Part shown: one piece after another, positions 1 through 11,109 of the stretch
Layout of the letters: each line of letters begins with the position of its first letter
Numbering within the stretch: the first letter of the stretch is position 1
From: Chamaelirium japonicum
Lineage: Eukaryota; Streptophyta; Magnoliopsida; Liliales; Melanthiaceae
NCBI GenBank assembly: GCA_947650365.1
Contig: OX393552.1
Location: forward strand, 25,104,164 to 25,168,163
Length of the DNA stretch: 64,000 bases
Direction of reading: 5' to 3'
The notes under the pieces: model-generated
Database searches by the model: none
What the model saw: the letters and a program-made list of their open reading frames with translations, nothing else
What the model was told of the DNA's origin: nothing
Made by a program: the position numbers and the translations under genes

Positions 1-734
1 GACGGATTTTACCATGAATTATGTCTGATTTCTGCATAATGCGGTTTCTTGCTGCGGTCCAAAATGCTAATTCTTCAGGAAAAAAAAAAACGGCAAATTA
101 GGTATAGGTCCTTAACTATTTTGCAATATTAGCCGCAGGACATCATAATTTGCTATATTAGCTAAGGTCCCTACAAGTATACATTCATCTCCAGGAAGAA
201 TATATATTCGTGTTCAGATTCTTCAGAAACAGTAAGTATTTGTTTCAAAAAGAGTTTCAGAAAGAGTATATATATTCGTCTTTAGAAAGAGTATATATTC
301 GTCGAGAGGGACTTGAGCTATATTTTGAAATTAATGTGTCCTGCAACTAAAAGTCATCTCTCAAAAAGGACTTATGTCAAACTTCCCCCCAAAAAATTAT
401 ATAGTTTATTTTGCCTACGTCGGTTAGAATCCATTAACCATAGGTAACTTCACCTTCATCTTAATGGCGAAATGGGTTTACTTTTTGAGCACTGCTATTA
501 TATATATTTTTTTATAGTCAAAGTTACTGATTTCGTAACCCTAATCAAGCAATCGCAGAAAGGCAAGGTTCGGCTAATGATGCTTACTTCATGCCTTGGA
601 ACCTGCCCATTGATTATCTTGAGAATCGTGGTCGAAAAGAACAAGTCTCCTTCTCATTCTCACCACGAATTCTCTAAAGTTTCTTCTCATTGTCTCTCTC
701 ATTCCTTTTCTTCACATGCACCAGGCTACATAAG
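1..734. other. Unassigned AT-rich DNA at window edge
   Basis: I see no gene here. A short phrase, roughly AGAAAGAGTATATATATTCG, recurs two or three times between about 190 and 305, and a phrase around 'ggtccttaactattttgcaatattag' is partly echoed at 120-175, so the stretch is probably decayed repeat. The reading frame at 472-885 is simple in composition, resembles no family I know and runs into the LTR-like segment at its end, so I do not call it a gene. Confidence 0.4.
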
Positions 735-890
735 CTTTTATAGTGAAACCCTAGTTGCCTCCGTAACGAGCAAATATGATCGGTCTGTAATAGAACCAAT
801 TGGTCTTTCAGAAGTACCTTCCCTCTACAGCAGAATCGATCGGTCGAACAATAAGTTTCATAGTTCTCCAAAATTGAACCAATAAACCCA
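735..890 (-). repeat. Shortened 3' LTR of the copia fossil
   Basis: Only the first ~155 bp (element orientation) of the 3' LTR can be matched to the copy at 5379-5945. A purine-rich stretch (about 891-910 read on the minus strand) precedes it, as expected of a polypurine tract. Beyond 735 the similarity stops. Confidence 0.6.
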
Positions 891-1411
891 CAAATCTCCA
901 CATTGGCGAGATTTGCAGGGCATCACCGAAGTGCTCCAAACGAACTCTCTTCAAAGTAACCATGATGCCGCCCAATGCGTCTGAAGGCGCTCAGTTTGAG
1001 CCCTCAGATGTATAAAACATTGATCAAGTTCAAACAATGTTGGAACTTGACCACAGAGACTACCTTCATCAATATATTTGTAGGATTATATGTAGTCCTT
1101 TGAAAGAATAACCTTCTCTTCCAAACTCTCTCAGATAAAGTCGAATCGAACATCAATGTGCTTCGTGCGGGTGTGATGAACACGGTTCTTTGCCAGATAA
1201 ATAGTACTTTGACAGTTATAATGGGTTTAAATGTGCTTATGAAAAATCTCCAAATCTCTAATCAGCCTATGTAGCCAAATGGCTTCCTTAATGGCCTATG
1301 TCACCGACATGTACTTTGTGGGGGAGACTTTTGTTGTCGTACAGTTTCCTGCCAACAGTCAATGGAATTCGAGTGTGGTTTACTATAGTTTGCTAAGCTG
1401 TTACATAGCTG

Positions 1412-1750
1412 ATGTTGTGAGTAGAGAGTAGATGGTAGAGTTGGAACTCAAGAACAGAAGAATTACCTTTGGAAATGAAAATTAGGATCTGAAAATTGTG
1501 TTGAGTCTATTATTTATAGAGATTTGAAAATAGCTCGGTCCCAGGGTAGTTTCTGCTGACCGGTTATCACGCCTCGGACAGTTGTCGGGGGCCCTAAATA
1601 GGATTGGCATGCTCCAAAGTATCATCGTGGGCCCTAGACAGAGCTGGCGGGCTCCAATGTACCGCCGTGGGCCACAAAGCTGGTGGGCCCCAAATTATCG
1701 TTGTGGGCCTCAAGCAGGGTTGGTAGGTCCCAAAGTTGCTCCTTTGGCCA
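1412..1750. repeat. Foreign insert with a GTGGGCCC-type short tandem repeat
   Basis: This segment interrupts the copia pol region and is unlike it. Between about 1580 and 1740 an imperfect unit of roughly 40 bp (core 'ggctccaatgtaccgccgtgggcc') is repeated about four times. It begins TGTTGTGAG and ends near CCACA, so it could be a solo LTR-like piece. I found no target duplication, so the boundaries are approximate. Confidence 0.35.
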
Positions 1751-4700
1751 CACCCACATTCGCTGCCTTAGTAGTAGATAGAGCAACTGTTAACGTCGAC
1801 CTCCAACTCATCGGTCCTCTAACAAGGGTAAAGACATACCCTGTAGTAAACCAACATGTTTCCAAATTCAGCTGCATAGTCCAAGTTCATGTATCCAACC
1901 AACTGTTAACCAAGGTAACCATTCGTCTCAAAGTTCAAACCAACACCTAACGTCCCCTAAATGTACCAGAAAATTCACTTCGTTGCTTACCAATGTCATT
2001 TTCTTGGATCTTGCATATACATGCCCATCATGCTGATAGTTTGTGAAATATCGGACCTAGTACAAATCATTGCATACATCAAACTTCCAATCAAGCTTTA
2101 TGGAACATGATTCTTAAACTCTCGCTCTTTATTTGTGCTAAGAGACATTAATGTGCTAAGCTTGAAGTGAGGGGCTAACGGTGTACCTACCGGTATTGAG
2201 TTATTGTCCATTCCCAAGCAATATAGTACTTTATTCAAATACTTATTCTGAGGCAAACAAATTGTATCCTTCACCCTGTCTCTAGCAATTTTTATACAAA
2301 GTATTTTCTTTGCTTCTTCAAGATCCTTCATTTCAAACTCTTCCTCCAACTAAGTTTTTAACTTATTGATCTCCACCATGCTCGTCGAGGCAATGAGTAT
2401 GTCATCTACACATAAGAGTAAGTAAATAAAGGATTCATCATATAGCCTTCGAAATGACACAATGATCGTAATGATTTCTCTTGTACTTCTGCCCAATCAT
2501 AAATCAATAGAATCGTTTGTGTCAATGCCTTGGTGATTGCTTCAACGTATACAAAGATTTCTTCATCTTGCAAACCAAATTTTCCTTACTAGCAGCCTTG
2601 TACCCATCTGGTTGAGACATGTAAATCTCTTCTTACAAATTAACATGTAAAAAAGTGGTTTTAACATCGGGTTGAGCTAATTGAAGATCAAACTCTGCAA
2701 TTAAGGCTAGCAAAACCCGAATGGAAGAATGCTTCATAATTGGAGAAAATATCTCATTATAGTCAATTTTTTTCCTCTGATTGTAGCCTTTAGCTACCAA
2801 TCTAACCTTATATCTGACATAGTCCTTCTCTGAAGAGGTTTCCTTCTTGTGTACCCTCTTGTAACCAATAGATTTCTTACCAACTAGGAGTTGAACTAAT
2901 TCCCAAGTCTGATTCTTGTGACGAGTGTATCTTATCTTCCATCGCCTTTATCCACTCACATTTTTCACATCTTCAATTGCCTCTTTTGTATATAGATGGG
3001 ATATTGTCCTCCACATTTAGATACGCTTATAACACCATGTCAGTAAATCGAGCAGGTTTTCAAAATTTTCTTCTTAGTCTTCTGATTGCAATCGAATCTG
3101 GTTGCTGTATAGGCTTCTGAGTAGGAACCTCGTCCTCATCCAAAGTAGTCATCAAAAACTGAGTCACCTGTGTGACCCGGCTTCACCATTGGAATCTAAA
3201 GCTCCATCTGCTCCGGAACACCTCTAACTGTGCTTTCCTCCCGAGAGCCATAAAATTGAATCGGGGCACCAAAGCCTATACCCCTTCACTCCATAACCAA
3301 AGCGTAAGTGTGCCTTTTTAGTTCTATGATCCAATTTACTTTCCCTAACATGAAACTAAGCATGACAACCAAATATGCGCAATGAATCATAGTCAGTACA
3401 GTAGCAGGTTTTTCAAACCATACCTTAATAGGAGTTTTATTTCTATTTATTGCTGCAGGTAATCTATTTATAAAATGACAGGAATAAGTCACCGTCTCGG
3501 CTCAAAACTCATTGTCCAATCTAGCATTAGACAACAAACATCGTACATTTTCAACAGAGTATGCCTCATACGTACTACCACCCGATTTTGTTGCAGGGTC
3601 TTTCTGATTTTGAAGTGTATGGCGATACCCTCATCTTAACATATATTCAAGAATAGATATTACTTATATTCACCACCATTGCCTGATCTGAGCCTTTTGG
3701 TTTTTATGTCATTCTGAGTCTCAATCATATTCTTCCACTTAAGAAACACCTTTGAAACCTCATTTATGTCTCATTGTATATAATCAAACTTTCCTAGAGT
3801 AATATCAATGAATTATGAATAAGACAAATCCATGCTTACCTCCCAAAGATGCAACTTTCATAGGTCCTCAAATTTATGTGTGCACATAGTCAAGAGTTTC
3901 CTAGATCTGATGAACCACGGTACCAAATTTGACTCTTGTCTGCTTCTCCAAAATACAATGTTCACAAAATTCAAGTTTGCAGGCTTTAGCACCTTTTAAT
4001 ATACCTTCTTCACCAAATCATGCAATGTCTTTTCACATGCATGCCCTGACCACATATGCCAAAGTCTGGTAATATCAAAATCCGCAATTGCTACTTCATC
4101 AGCTATTGTACTTCCCTGCAAGAAGTACATATTCTTCTTCCGAATACCTTTCATTAGAACACGTGCACCTGAAATGACCTTTAAAACTCCACCTTCAAGA
4201 GTAATCTTAAGGCCCTTCGAATCCAAAGCACCCAACGAGATAAGGTCTTTTAAATTTGGTATATATCATACATCTTTCAGTTCTCTAACTGTGCCATCAT
4301 TCAGCTTCAAATTTGACTCTACATCTCTTTTGTTTTATAGATATCATTACCCATATAAACAACTTCACCATCCAACTCCTCAAAGTTGGAAAAATATTCC
4401 ATGTTAGGACATACGATAAGTACAGCCCGAATCCAAAATCCACTCATCTGAGCGGCATATCAAAGATGAACCAGTAAGCAAAATCTGAATTATCCCCCTG
4501 CTAGCAATATTCGCCTTCACATCATTCTTGTCCTTGTTCTTCAATATTGGACTATATTTTTTCCAATGGTCTTTGTCGTGACAATAGGCACTCGTCATTT
4601 GCAAAAATTTTCCTATCTGATAGTACTCTCGACTTAGAATGAGGCTTACTCCGTTTTGAAGGTTTCTTGCTTTGTGAACTGCCCCTGATGGTCAAGGTTT

Positions 4701-5378
4701 TTGATGATGTCCTGCTTATCTTTCAACCAATACTTATTCATCAAAGCATTAGACACCTTATCAAAGGTAATTTTCTTTTCGTACAGTAAACTAGTAGTCA
4801 TATTTTTATAAATAACGAGTAATGAGTTTAGCAACAACAATGTATTTTCCTCATTTGTAACTGTAACATCTAAATGTAGATCTGCAAGAATTTTGTTATA
4901 ACCATTCAAATGCTTTGCCATAGAGTTCCCATACTTGTACTTGAAATGGAAAAGCTTTCTTCTTAAAATAGAGCTGATTTTCAACGCTCTTTGTCATATA
5001 TTTGTCTTTTAGTTTCCTCCACAACTCCAAGGCCTTTGCTTCCTTCATTACAAAATACTTCTGATCTTTGCAAGACAAAGCCGAATCATACCGTACACTT
5101 GATGATTGGTCATATCCCAATTCATGTTCGACATCTCTTTTGGTTTTTCCTTTTCCTAAGCAACACTCATCTCTTGTTGAATCAAAACCTCCATAACTTT
5201 GCATTTTTACATGCCGAAGTTATTCGTGCCATCAAATTTATCTACTTAAAATTTTACATTTAAGATTGTCATCTTCATAAACGAGAAGACTCGTGAGACA
5301 ACTCCCCCATCTTCTTGGGCAATCAAATCCACCAAGAAAATCGTCTAGTTCCATAACTTGGGCGCCATGATATCAGTT

Positions 5379-5945
5379 TGTTGCACGCGGAAGCCCAACG
5401 AACCAATGCAAACTATAAATTTGATGTAGAATCAAAATCCAGAAAAATTCAACAAAATAAATCGAACACATAAGAAAAGTAAAGCACACAAACCAAGCAA
5501 GGAGACAGATTTTAGGTGGTGTAGCCTTTAAATTACGTTCATTGGTGGCAGCAAAAGAAATCTACTATCAAAATCAAAGTGTACAATTAGGGTTCTTCAA
5601 ACCTTCAAGCAAACCCTTACGACGGCTCTCCAAATTCAATGGTTTTCTCTTTTATTCAAAAAATCCTAGACCTTTACTTTATATAGTAAGAGAAAAGTCT
5701 CAAACCCGGACCAAGCAAAATTCATGATACGGTTAAACCATCGGTCGGGCATTTGGTCTGATCGGTCGGTTTCGCCTCGACCTGGGAAGCCACCGTCGCG
5801 AGCAAATTCAATTGGTTTGTAATAGAAACGATCAGTTTTCCGGAACGTGCCTTCCCTGTACAACATAATCGATCGATCGGTTTAGACCAGCAGATCGGTC
5901 GAACAGTAAGTTTCCTGGTTTTCCAAAATTGAGCCAATAAATCCA
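5379..5945 (-). repeat. 5' LTR of the copia fossil
   Basis: About 567 bp. In element orientation it starts TGGATTTATTGG and ends in CAACA, next to a primer-binding-like site. Its outer ~165 bp align with the shortened LTR at 735-890 (shared phrases around 'taatagaa', 'accttccctctacagcagaat' and 'ccaaaattga'), but with many differences, so the insertion is old. The outer edge abuts a LINE zinc-finger region, so the element most likely inserted into that LINE. Confidence 0.7.
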
Positions 5946-6900
5946 TAAGCAATACGACACCATGACACCATGTAGCAGCTGTAGGTGGGCACTTGAATAG
6001 GGCATGGTCCACTTTTTATGGTATTTCCGCACATCTACTACACAAAGGATCCAAACCCACGCCCTTTAGATAAAGAGATCTTTAGTAGGAATACAATTAT
6101 GAATAAGCTTCCAAGCAAATGTTTTGGCCCGTGATTGGCATTTAGATTTCCACAAGGAATCCCAAGGGAAACCATTAGGCTCAGGAGGATTCTCATCATT
6201 GCCTGTGGAAATGGACTACGAGCCCCCTTCATGGTATTGGGTGATTGTCTAGGGATCCGGGATCACCTCAGAGGATCAGATAGGTGAAAACCAAAGCTGA
6301 ATCACAACCATCCATTACTCGCAATCACATATGATGAATCACACTCAGCCCTTATCGACTTGCAATGAACGGTTGTAGCTTTCACCTCTTTGTAACCTGA
6401 GGTTATAACCTCAGAGAATCCACTCTTTTATAGGCCGTCTTGGTCTTAAAGAGCAACTCATCATTGGGGCCTCACGCAAGAGTGTTGGAACCTCATTACG
6501 TAGGCAAGTAAAGGATCTAGGTTGCAAGCAATGGGTGAAAGATACACCCGATCACCGCGGTATTCCACTTGTTACCATCCATCGGATCCCTAGCCCATTA
6601 AACATGAGCCAAGATTGCCGAGTCAAAGAAATTAGGCCATTTATAAAGGGGCAATGTCGTTATCCAATGGTCCAGAGCCACAAGAAGGTTAGACACTGCA
6701 TACACCATCCTTTTATAATGGGTCTCAAACCACATAGGCACCGGCCAACATTGTGTGCCAAACCCAAGGGAAATGATTAGGCACAACCTAGGACAAGGGT
6801 CCTCAAGCATCTGGTGCTTGACCTTGCAAAATTCACTCTGCCTACCTCCGGGTGAGCTAAACTCTATTGCTTCCCTATTAGAGCATGCTTTTATCAATCA
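5946..6900 (-). mobile_element. L1-type LINE ORF2 3' remnant (zf-RVT region)
   Basis: Minus-strand reading gives the C-terminal zinc-binding region of plant L1 ORF2: a segment like WDSLWKSKCQSRAKTFAWKL, then HNCIPTKDL, then VDHALFKCPPTAATWCHG, at about 5950-6240. The upstream part (6430-6600) reads like the linker of the same protein, with NKWNTAVIGCIFHPLLAT and NDELLFKTKTAYKR. Several frame changes and stops are present, so it is dead. It is interrupted by a foldback element at about 6245-6420, and its 3' side is cut by the copia LTR at 5945. Confidence 0.7.
6245..6420. mobile_element. Small foldback MITE inside the LINE remnant
   Basis: The two halves are imperfect inverted copies: the left arm (6252-6320) carries CACCTCAGAGG...AGGTGAAA...CACAACCATCCATT, and the right arm (6345-6415, read in reverse) carries AACCTCAGG...AGAGGTGAAAGCTACAACCGTTCATT. 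LINE coding similarity resumes on both sides, which shows that this is an insertion. I could not identify the exact target duplication. Confidence 0.55.
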
Positions 6901-7456
6901 AATATTTGCACCCCCAAACCTCCATCTTGCATGATCAAGAGACCTTGGTCTAGTTTATAAGGTGAAGGTTTCTCCTATTTGGGTCATATCGCTGTAGCAA
7001 TTGGCTCGTCGCTTTCTCCAACTAGACCGTCATTTGAAAAGGGACCCATGCACATGAAAGAGCAAAGATCAATAAGGCATTATCTTTAATAAAAAGAATT
7101 ATGCTTGGGAGTTATAGAACATTAGATTTCCAACGCATTAACATCCTCAACACATAAACCATGATCTGCTCGGCATTATCCTTAGACGGGATACGTTTTC
7201 CCCAAATATTTGAATGGGCTTGAAAACTATCTCAAACCCAAATTTGTAAGATATAATGCGATGACTCTAAGAATCAGCATGCTTACAAAAAATGATAAGG
7301 TTTTTCTAGGTTAAAACTCTAGTGGGAAGACTTACAGTATTACAGTAGGGCCTCCACCAAATTGTCACTTTAGATCTGATTAACTTTAGAAAATAGATGG
7401 CTATCATCCACAAGGCAAGAATGTTGATAGGAGTAGCCCTCGAGACAGCTTTGATC
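6901..7456. other. No recognisable gene
   Basis: AT-rich sequence without a convincing reading frame or RNA gene. It lies between the LINE remnant and the hAT-like element and may include more decayed LINE sequence. Confidence 0.35.
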
Positions 7457-7837
7457 CCCGTAACTAGGCATGCAACTTGGGTTGGGCTAACTAGAATTCG
7501 ACATGACCCAACTTGAGTTGGATTAGGGTTGAGAACCCAAGTGTAGGTTGGGTTTGGTTAGGATTGAGCTCTTAGATTCAACTCGACCGAACCCAACTTA
7601 AGCTATTGAATGGGTTAGTTTAAGTTTCATCAATCACATATAATGTGACGACCAAGATCCAATAGCCAAGAGCCAAGACTCCTGAGGCTGTGATGTCAAG
7701 ATGGATGAGGTTAGGTATCCATGGCCACCGAGTTAGTCCCACATGGCTTGAAGAGGAGATCCTGAGCTACTTATATAATTTCCCCTCCCAAACATATAAG
7801 ACGCGTTTTAAAACCGTGCGCCGCTACGGATTTTGTA

Positions 7838-7916
7838 AGAACTCTGTAGTTAAGCGTGCTCGGGTGAGAGTAGTACTAGGATGGATGACCCTCTTGGTAA
7901 GTTCTCGTGCGGGCAC
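7838..7916 (+). other. 5S rRNA-like segment in Cassandra LTR 1
   Basis: The stretch matches the 3' part of plant 5S rRNA: AGTTAAGCGTGCT (box A/promoter region) at 7848-7860, then GAGAGTAGTACTAGGATGG and a GATGACC box C-like motif. In Cassandra this region can act as an internal RNA polymerase III promoter. It is part of the LTR, not an independent 5S gene, because the 5S 5' half is poorly conserved. Confidence 0.85.
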
Positions 7917-8240
7917 GAACAAAGCGGACAATATCTTGTGTGTTTGGGGTCGTTGTTACAAAATGTTATCAGAACCGGTTCTCCTCGCAACGAGGGATCT
8001 AACCCTACACGTGGACATGTAGCCCTTAAGGGGGGTGGATTGTGACGACCAAGAATCAACAATAGCCAAGATGCAAGACTCCTGAGGCTGTGATGCCAGG
8101 ATGGATGAGGTGAGGTGTCCAAGGCCACCGAGTTCGTCTCATATGGCTTGGAGAGAAGGAGATCCTGAGCTACTTATATAATTTTCCCTCCTAAACATAA
8201 AAGACGCGTTTTAAAACCGTGCGCCGCTACGGACTTCGTA

Positions 8241-8319
8241 AGAACTCCGTAGTTAAGCGTGTTCGAGCGAGAGTAGTATTATGATGGGTGACCCCCCTGG
8301 AAAGTTCTCATACGGGCAC
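8241..8319 (+). other. 5S rRNA-like segment in Cassandra LTR 2
   Basis: Second copy of the 5S-like segment, with AGTTAAGCGTG at 8251-8261 and GATGGGTGACC at about 8283. This copy keeps the canonical box C better than LTR 1. Confidence 0.85.
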
Positions 8320-9157
8320 GGATAAAGGAGACAATATCTTGTGTGTTTGGGATGGATGTTACATATAATACCACCGGTGGATTTCACCCGTCATAATTCT
8401 AGCAGCGGATTTCACTCATGCTCATAGCCACCCGACAGGGCCGACATCATTGCCTGTCCGATTTTATGCAAAGACAAATGAGCTAGTATTGCTAGCCTTG
8501 AGTCCCTTTACGGTCAGTACATCACAACGGACAACCATCTAATTGAAACATGTCAATCGGACGGCTATATAAAATTAGTTAATCACATAGGATAGAGGCC
8601 CTAGAGCGCCTAATGCTCATCTCTTTCACGGTCAGTGTGTTATGCCATTATGCAATAATCTGCAATGTTGATGTTTTGGGGACTCAATCCGACCCAAACC
8701 CAACCCGACCCAAACTGAGCCAATTCAAATTTGGTCGGGTTGGGATAGGGTTAGGCTCATCGGGTTTAGTTAGGGTTGGGTTCTCTTAACCCGAGGTTGG
8801 GTTGGGTTAGGGTTGATATTTTGTAACTTAGGATTGAGTTAGGGCTGACCTCAACACGACCTAATCCAACCTGAGTTGCAGCCCTTACCCGTAACCGTCC
8901 CTTGGTTCTACTGGGAAAAAAGGGTTTTTGTCTTTTTTTATATCCTTGATTCTTTGTTATTTCCACTTTTCATTGTGAGTTTTGTCCGTTTCGGAGGGTA
9001 GGGTGTACGTCACTGCTGGTGAGCCGGCTCTAAATTTATAATCATAAATAACGGGCAAGAAATTCTAATTAGTTTAGATACCGGTAAGCCTTTTTTCTCT
9101 CAATTTAATACTTTTTCCAATACTTTTTTTGTAATTAATCTTCGTTATCTGGGTTTG

Positions 9158-9262
9158 CAGGGAAAATGATGGAGGTGACATGCCAGATGCTTGGGGCCTT
9201 GGGGCAGCGCTCTCGTTTGACGACCTGCCAGGAGGAAGTCGAATACTGACTGGAGTGCCCCC
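9158..9262 (+). other. Possible host exon remnant, unidentified
   Basis: The stretch follows a pyrimidine-rich tract ending TTTGCAG and is GC-richer than its surroundings, with one frame reading MPDAWGLGAALSFDDLPGGS. I do not recognise the protein. It may be an exon of a lost gene together with 10063-10112, but no start, stop or continuous gene can be built from the window. Confidence 0.2.
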
Positions 9263-9818
9263 CTTAATCACGCGATAATAAATCGGGGCGTTGAATGAAA
9301 AAAAAATAAAAATTATCGAAATTTTTTTTGCGTGATAATACTTGTTCGAGTATAGCTGTATTTTCTGTATAGAAATATGATTTGTTCCTTGTTAGTCCAC
9401 ATTTACTTTGGAATCAAAATTTTCGACAATTGATGTTGAAATAAATGGGTTGCATCGCCTACAGATATCGATCTTGTTAAAGTTGTGCGAGATTTGTGAT
9501 TAATTGAATTTCTTGAAGCAACATGGATGGTAGGATTTGTTGCCGAAAAAAAAAAAATTCCTTATGATTTTGTGGTTGAGTTCTCATTTTTACTGCTGTT
9601 GATGTCAACAAGATCAGTGCTACCACACTCATTGCAACTACATAGTACAGGGTGTATTTTTTCGATTTTTTTGTTCGGGGGTAATGTGAAAACGGGTAAT
9701 CGTTATGGGGGGTGTCATGTAATTTACCCTTTTTTCAAAAAAAGTTTATGGGGATCCTTGAATGCATGAGCTTAAGATTGGATGATTAAACAGATAGGCC
9801 TTGATATTCTGGGTTTTT

Positions 9819-10019
9819 ATTTTTGACATCGACGGTTGTCTTGAAACCTTTCGGACAATTGACCCACTTCGGGCTTGGACTAATCCCTTCAGGGCTGTGC
9901 ACCGACCCACTCCGAAGTTTCCCGATGCACTCCTAGGTAACTCAAGGGGGGGAGGAATTGAACCCACAACCTCCTCACTAAAGCATCAGTTGCTTACCGA
10001 CTCCCCTATCCCTTGGGTG
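9819..10019 (-). mobile_element. tRNA-derived SINE with 18-bp target duplication
   Basis: About 200 bp on the minus strand. The 5' head has a tRNA-like box B (GGTTGTGGGTTCAATTC, plus coordinates about 9955-9968), and the 3' end is an A-rich tail (plus coordinates 9815-9828 as T-rich). The flanks are a near-perfect direct repeat, TTGATATTCTGGGTTTTT (9801-9818) and TTGATATTCTGTATTTTT (10020-10037), typical of LINE-mediated retroposition. It probably landed in an intron of whatever host sequence surrounds it. Confidence 0.7.
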
Positions 10020-10062
10020 TTGATATTCTGTATTTTTGCCGAGTAACATTTTGGAGGATTTT

Positions 10063-10112
10063 CAGAAGGAAGCTGATGAAAGGAGAAGACAGGTGGTGCG
10101 CAGCATACAAGG
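10063..10112 (+). other. Possible short exon bounded by AG and GT
   Basis: After ATTTTCAG comes a purine-rich block reading KEADERRRQVVRSIQ, and CAAG|GTAATG then looks like a splice donor. The charged composition resembles coding sequence, but the family is unknown to me and no linked exon is certain. It may belong with 9158-9262. Confidence 0.2.
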
Positions 10113-10555
10113 TAATGCTGACCTCTCTTTTTTTGTTGGACCGGCCAAGCGGTCAGAGAACAAGGCACTCGAGCAAGAGCTCAATGAGGTCCCGAGATCA
10201 AAACGGGGAGGCAGCAGTTGCTATTTATTAATTCCATTGTCCCGTTCCTTGAGGGAAAGTTCGCCCCAGTGTCCATACAGGGAGTCGAAGAGGGACCCTC
10301 TCCAACATGGGAGAGAGGAAGTACGACCAAGCCAAGATCCCATTGGTAACAATTTCTCAGAATCCATTCCGAGAATGTTAATTAGAAAAGTCTATGTTAA
10401 TAATAAATTAGTGGTATTTCATTATTATTATTTGGAAATGGGAGTTAATTATCATGTTTGTAAGGAGGAATTGTTTTGGGGGGACTTAGCGGTTCGTCCT
10501 TGGTCAAAAGTTCAAATGGCCTAAAGGACAACCAAATTGTAGGACAGAAATTTCC

Positions 10556-10800
10556 CTTCTCTCACTTCAAATTTTCATTTGATGCCACTCCATTCAAAAT
10601 AAAACCGAAACCTAAACCCAACGATCCACAAGCTATGGGATGAACTCTAGAGCTAATCCTAAACCTAATCGGAACCGAACTGAACCGACCAACTCGCCAT
10701 CGCCGACGAACTGAACCTAAACCTAACCCTAAATCAAAGATCTATAGGCCATGGGATGAACCATAGACCAAGGAATTCTAAATCTAACTGAACATAACAG
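10556..10800. repeat. Dispersed repeat with CCATGGGATGAACC core
   Basis: This block shares phrases with 12352-12550 (direct), 12950-13115 (inverted) and about 24695-24720 (inverted): 'ttcaaattttcatttg', 'ggccatgggatgaacc', 'cctaatcctaaacctaatc'. The CCTAAACC-rich text is repeat sequence, not a telomeric array. Confidence 0.5.
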
Positions 10801-11109
10801 AATCTGTCCGTCCTCCGTTCCTTATCGTCTCAGGTGCTCGCTGCTATTGGGGCGACGATGACGAGCAGCAGAGACTCAAGATCACGTCGCTGTTGCTCGC
10901 GTCGTTGAGGAGGAAGGAAGAGGCGTCAAGGAACGAGAGGAGGTGGAGGTCGAGGCGCCGCGGCTGCTCACGTCTGATATTGTGGTTGCTGTCGCCCGCT
11001 GCTAGCCATCGATCTCAAGGATAGGTAGAGCCATTTTGGGTTTGGGTAAGGGTAATTACAGATTTCGACAGCCCTTTACACCACACAAATTGTCGATCAG
11101 GGACCTTAG

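Larger units (their letters stand above)
735..5945 (-). mobile_element. Broken Ty1/copia LTR retrotransposon fossil (Tork/TNT1-like)
   Basis: An old copia-type element on the minus strand. Parts in element order: a 5' LTR at 5379-5945, a primer-binding-like site just inside it (about 5356-5378), gag-like sequence at about 4650-5205, a zinc-knuckle/protease region at about 4400-4605, a GAG-pre-integrase-like region at 3996-4235, integrase-like sequence at about 3050-3950, reverse transcriptase at about 1950-3000, RNase H-like sequence near 950-1250 (with a recognisable HTRTKHIDV segment), and a shortened LTR copy at 735-890. The gag and protease style is that of plant elements usually annotated as TNT1-94-like; the clade is my inference. 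It is heavily degraded, with many breaks and at least one foreign insertion in the pol region, and looks much older than the copia copy at 25.8-32.7 kb. Confidence 0.85.
7644..8363 (+). mobile_element. Cassandra TRIM retrotransposon, looks structurally whole
   Basis: Two direct LTRs (7644-7960 and 8041-8363) both begin TGTGACGACC and end TTACA. They surround an 80-bp core that holds a primer-binding-like site (ATGTTATCAGAACC at about 7963) and a polypurine tract ending just before 8041. The target duplication is TATAA at 7639-7643 and 8364-8368. Each LTR contains the 3' half of a 5S rRNA-like sequence, the hallmark of Cassandra. The total of 720 bp is a normal Cassandra length. The LTRs differ at roughly one base in nine by my hand alignment, so it is an old insertion. 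It encodes no protein and depends on other elements for movement. Confidence 0.93.
7465..8887. mobile_element. Nonautonomous hAT-like element (GGGTT-word family) with Cassandra inside
   Basis: The termini are TAGGCATGCAACTTGGGTTG on the left and, read inward from the right, TAAGGGCTGCAACTCAGGTT. The flanks are an exact 8-bp duplication, CCCGTAAC, at 7457-7464 and 8888-8895. Both subterminal regions (7480-7610 and 8690-8880) are arrays of GGGTTGGGTT/AACCCAACCC words. There is no transposase. A 720-bp Cassandra element plus its 5-bp duplication sits inside, so the element was about 700 bp before that. Eight-bp duplications and TA(G)GGG ends are typical of hAT elements; the superfamily call is inference. 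Confidence 0.8.

Noticed and set aside
7838-8319. Two genuine 5S rRNA genes
   Set aside because: Only the 3' half of 5S is well conserved, and both copies sit at equivalent places in two LTRs with a 5-bp target duplication, the structure of Cassandra.
7480-8880. Telomere-like GGGTTGGGTT arrays
   Set aside because: They are subterminal words of a hAT-like element with an 8-bp duplication and do not follow the plant telomere unit TTTAGGG.
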